Positions 61,748-64,000 of a stretch of 64,000 nucleotides of DNA are shown here, piece after piece. The position numbers and the translations under genes are program-made. The notes below the pieces were generated by a model. It was not told the DNA's origin. It ran no database searches and was given only the letters and a program-made list of their open reading frames with translations. How positions within the stretch are numbered: position 1 is the first letter of the stretch; each line of letters starts with the position of its first letter. Origin of the DNA: GCA-001735895 sp964488685 (GTDB taxonomy: Bacteria; Pseudomonadota; Gammaproteobacteria; GCA-001735895); the NCBI GenBank assembly GCA_964488685.1, contig CAZAVY010000004.1, positions 1 to 64,000 of the forward strand, in the 5' to 3' direction.

Positions 61748-62218
61748 ATGAAGCTTTCATCAACCGATATAAAAATCCTTGGAATACTGCAACAGAATGC
61801 ATCGCTAACCGCTGCCGAGATTGCCGAGCGGGTGAATTTGTCGACCTCTCCCTGCTGGCGCCGTATCAATCGATTGGAGAAGGAAGGGGTCATTCAAAAG
61901 AAGGTTGCACTGCTCGACTCCGAGAAACTGGGGATGGGGCTGGTCGTCTTTTCCCGAATCAGCCTGTCAAAGAACGACGAGTCTTCCCTGTATCAATTCG
62001 AGGAGCGGGTGCGCCGGTTTCCGGAAGTGGTCGAGTGCTACACCGTCACCGGTTCGGCGGACTATTTCCTCAAGATAGTGACCCGAGATATCAAGCATTA
62101 CGATCGGTTTCTGCGGCGTCACCTGTTACAGATGCCGTCGGTCAGGGACGTCAATTCAAACGTTGCGGTAACCCAGGTCAAGTACACCACCGGCTTGCCT
62201 CTGGAAACGCAACTATAA
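61748..62218 (+). CDS. Lrp/AsnC-family transcription regulator
   Basis: 156 residues. Winged helix-turn-helix (ILGILQQNASLTAAEIAERV, SPCWRRINRLEKEGVIQ) followed by the RAM ligand-binding domain (VVECYTVTGSADYFLKIVTR). Divergent from the indolepyruvate oxidoreductase remnant with an AT-rich spacer, an arrangement common for this pair, so it may have regulated that gene in response to an amino acid. Its own gene is intact. Confidence 0.9.
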   Translation: MKLSSTDIKILGILQQNASLTAAEIAERVNLSTSPCWRRINRLEKEGVIQKKVALLDSEKLGMGLVVFSRISLSKNDESSLYQFEERVRRFPEVVECYTVTGSADYFLKIVTRDIKHYDRFLRRHLLQMPSVRDVNSNVAVTQVKYTTGLPLETQL

Positions 62219-62310
62219 AACCGGGTGTCCCCTTCTTTACAAATGCTTGCAGAATGAACGACTAATAGGCTTAATACGCACTCTCAGGACTGAAGTAGTG
62301 CCATCCACGC

Positions 62311-62754
62311 ATGATAAACAAGATTCTGGTTGCAACCGACGCGTCCGCGGCGTCGAGTCGCGCGGTCAGCTATGCAGCAAATATGTCGGTTCTGCACGAG
62401 GCGGAACTACTGATTTTAAATGTGATTCGTGACATGCAGCTACCCGCAGAATTAAAGGACGCGCCCGAGTTCGAAACCTTTTACAACGCGCGTGATGACC
62501 TGATGCGCCAGGCAGCCGACAAGATTTTGAGCGCGGCGAAAAAGGCGGCCAGGAAGGAAGGGGCAAAAAAAATTCAGATCGCAATTGGTAGCGGCGACCC
62601 GGCCAACAGCGTTGCTGGATTTGCCAGGCGTCGCAAAGTGGATTTGATCGTTGTCGGTACCCGCGGTCTGAGCAAGATAAAAGTGGCCTCGATGGGCAGT
62701 GTATCGCGAAAATTACTCGATCTGACCGACGTCAACTGCCTGGTTATCAGGTAG
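62311..62754 (+). CDS. universal stress protein UspA family
   Basis: 147 residues. Starts MINKILVATDASAASSRAV (beta strand plus Asp) and ends with the ATP-binding motif GTRGLSKIKVASMGSVSRKL (G2xG9xGS). Cytoplasmic ATP-binding stress protein. Independent transcription unit. Confidence 0.9.
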   Translation: MINKILVATDASAASSRAVSYAANMSVLHEAELLILNVIRDMQLPAELKDAPEFETFYNARDDLMRQAADKILSAAKKAARKEGAKKIQIAIGSGDPANSVAGFARRRKVDLIVVGTRGLSKIKVASMGSVSRKLLDLTDVNCLVIR

Positions 62755-62798
62755 TTGCCCTGTTAGTGTACCGTCGCCAAGGGTACTTGCCTAACATC

Positions 62799-62985
62799 GT
62801 CATTGCGGCCCCCGAGCCGCAATCCAGTGAGCCCGAAATAGCAATAGTTTTTTAACCTGAATGACCCATCCAAAAGCGATATTTGCATGTAATACCTTTT
62901 GCTTTCGACATTACAGGTATGAATGGAAATCCAGTAAATAAAGGTTTTCAACTACCCCTGGATCCCGGCTCAAGGCCGGGATGAC
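62799..62985. repeat. CCCGG-type palindromes in UspA-gcvT intergenic region
   Basis: GTCATTGCGGCCCCCGAGCC.. (62799-62826) and GGATCCCGGCTCAAGGCCGG.. (62960-62985, ending GATGAC) are two GC-rich inverted repeats, the second matching 46211-46303. The sequence between holds no credible gene. Confidence 0.55.
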
Positions 62986-63015
62986 AGCATAAATAAGTGC
63001 CGTTGGATCCCTGTC

Positions 63016-64000
63016 CTATTCTCCACGCACCCTGGACTTGCTCGGGTCGTAGAACGGGAAGCCGACCACTTTCGCCGGCAGGCGTTTTTGTTTTCCATCG
63101 AGTTTGCCGACTTCGACCCCGGTGCCGGGCTCGCTGTGTTCCACCTGGATCCGGCATAGCGCAAGGTTTTTACGCAGGATCGGCGAGCGCCCCGCGCTGG
63201 TGATTTCGCCGACCTGGTTGCGCCCGATACCGACGCAGTCTCCGTTCGCCGCGAGCTCATCACCGGTCAACTCGAGTCCTACCAGCACCCGCTGTGGATT
63301 TTCTTTGCGTTTAATCAGTGCGGATTTACCGATGAAATCATCCGCCTTGGTTTTTAACGGCACGGTAAACGGAATGCCCGCTTCAAAGGGGTCGGTTTGA
63401 TCGCTGAATTCATACCCAGCGAAGATCAGGCCTGCCTCGACGCGCAACATGTCGAGTGCTTCGAGCCCCAGCGGGGTCAAATCGAATTCCTCGCCCGCTT
63501 GCCATATCGCATCCCAGACCGCCGGCGCATCCTGCGGATGGCAAAACACTTCGTAGCCTAGCTCGCCGGTGTATCCGGTGCGGGACACGACCAGCGGAAT
63601 CCCGTTTTCGTCACCGATGCGTGCGATTGAAAAGCGAAACCATCCGAGCTCTTTGAGCGTGGCCTGATCCGGACGGGCCCAGATAATTTTTTTCAGAATA
63701 TCGCGGCTCCGGGGGCCTTGTACCTGCAGGTTGTGCAATTGATCCGTGGAGTTGCGTACCCAGGCCCGCAAACCGAGTTGTTGCGACTGCTCGCGCAACC
63801 AGATGCCGCTTTCGTCATTGCCGCCGATCCAGCGAAAATTATCCTGGCCGAGACGGTACACGGTGCCGTCATCGATCATGCCGCCATTTTCATAACACAT
63901 CGCGGTGTAAACCACCTGGCCGACCGCGAGACGCCGGATGTCACGCGTAACACAGGTTTGCATCAAATGCTCGGCGTCGGGGCCGGTCACCTCGTATTTA
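63016..64000 (-). CDS. aminomethyltransferase (GcvT-like), amino end beyond window
   Basis: At least 328 residues of a tetrahydrofolate-dependent aminomethyltransferase of the GcvT/YgfZ/DMSP-demethylase family. The frame is open to the window edge (KYEVTGPD before the first in-frame GTG), so the start lies outside. Motifs: MIDDGTVYRLGQDNFRWIGG, LQVQGPRSRDIL, SRTGYTGELGYEVF (family hallmark), ALDMLRVEAGLIFAGYEFSD and DPFEAGIPFTV. It could be the glycine cleavage T protein or a DmdA/sarcosine-type relative; the missing amino end prevents a decision. Confidence 0.85.
   Translation of the reverse strand, partial: KYEVTGPDAEHLMQTCVTRDIRRLAVGQVVYTAMCYENGGMIDDGTVYRLGQDNFRWIGGNDESGIWLREQSQQLGLRAWVRNSTDQLHNLQVQGPRSRDILKKIIWARPDQATLKELGWFRFSIARIGDENGIPLVVSRTGYTGELGYEVFCHPQDAPAVWDAIWQAGEEFDLTPLGLEALDMLRVEAGLIFAGYEFSDQTDPFEAGIPFTVPLKTKADDFIGKSALIKRKENPQRVLVGLELTGDELAANGDCVGIGRNQVGEITSAGRSPILRKNLALCRIQVEHSEPGTGVEVGKLDGKQKRLPAKVVGFPFYDPSKSRVRGE

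Overview
The window looks like chromosomal DNA of a Gram-negative, respiring proteobacterium, most likely a free-living (marine-type) gammaproteobacterium. The reasons are system I cytochrome c maturation genes (ccmF, ccmH, ccmI), many secreted or lipid-anchored proteins with Sec/Tat signals, a LemA/M48 protease pair, a CydDC-like exporter, an Lrp-family regulator and a cbb3-like heme-copper oxidase. No rRNA, tRNA or CRISPR was seen. The first ~150 bases are C-rich low complexity and look like a damaged contig end. Gene remnants and small dispersed palindromes are unusually common, so this is an accessory, actively eroding region.

Layout. 0.2-8 kb: truncated DHA2-type efflux pump, exported hypothetical, CsgG-like protein, rhodanese, hydantoinase/oxoprolinase pair hyuA-hyuB, LysR remnant. 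8-16 kb: fused CydD-CydC-like ABC exporter, flavin amine oxidase, lemA and a membrane M48 protease. 15.9-18.7 kb: gene graveyard (family 2 glycosyltransferase and TauD-like remnants) around an intact DUF547 protein and a secreted histidine phosphatase. 18.5-23.7 kb: a palindromic element, broken ECF sigma and anti-sigma genes, then ccmF-ccmH-ccmI without ccmG. 24.2-33.9 kb (module 1): cupredoxin-like protein, Tat metallophosphoesterase, several c-type cytochromes, a diverged cbb3-like oxidase (CcoN-like, CcoO-like, a CcoP amino-terminal-like protein with the heme domains in separate genes, CcoS-like) and thioredoxin-like proteins, followed by a nonsense-mutated third cupredoxin-like gene. 34-47 kb: cyanophycinase-like protein without its nucleophile, redoxin, nucleotidyltransferase pair, D-cysteine desulfhydrase, FAD oxidoreductase, HTH-ATPase-TPR regulator, large lipoprotein, haloacid dehalogenase. 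47.5-58.5 kb (module 2): second copy of the palindromic element, intact ECF sigma/anti-sigma pair, Rieske plus molybdopterin subunits of an arsenite-oxidase-like (AioBA/IdrAB-type) enzyme, diheme cytochrome c, second cupredoxin-like protein, a P-type ATPase (CcoI-like) remnant, modABC and moaA. 58.5-64 kb: RHS remnant, VapBC-type toxin-antitoxin, shredded indolepyruvate ferredoxin oxidoreductase beside its Lrp-type regulator, UspA, and an aminomethyltransferase running off the end.

How the parts may work together (inference): the periplasmic molybdenum-Rieske enzyme of module 2 would pass electrons through diheme cytochromes and cupredoxin-like carriers to the unusual cbb3-like terminal reductase of module 1. 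ModABC and MoaA would supply molybdate and cofactor, CcmFHI and CcoS would assist heme protein assembly, and the ECF sigma/anti-sigma pair may control expression. The two modules share paralogous cupredoxin and diheme cytochrome genes, sigma/anti-sigma genes and the same palindromic element. The Mo enzyme lacks one of the arsenite-binding residues of AioA, so its substrate is open. This two-part respiratory system is the most interesting content of the window.
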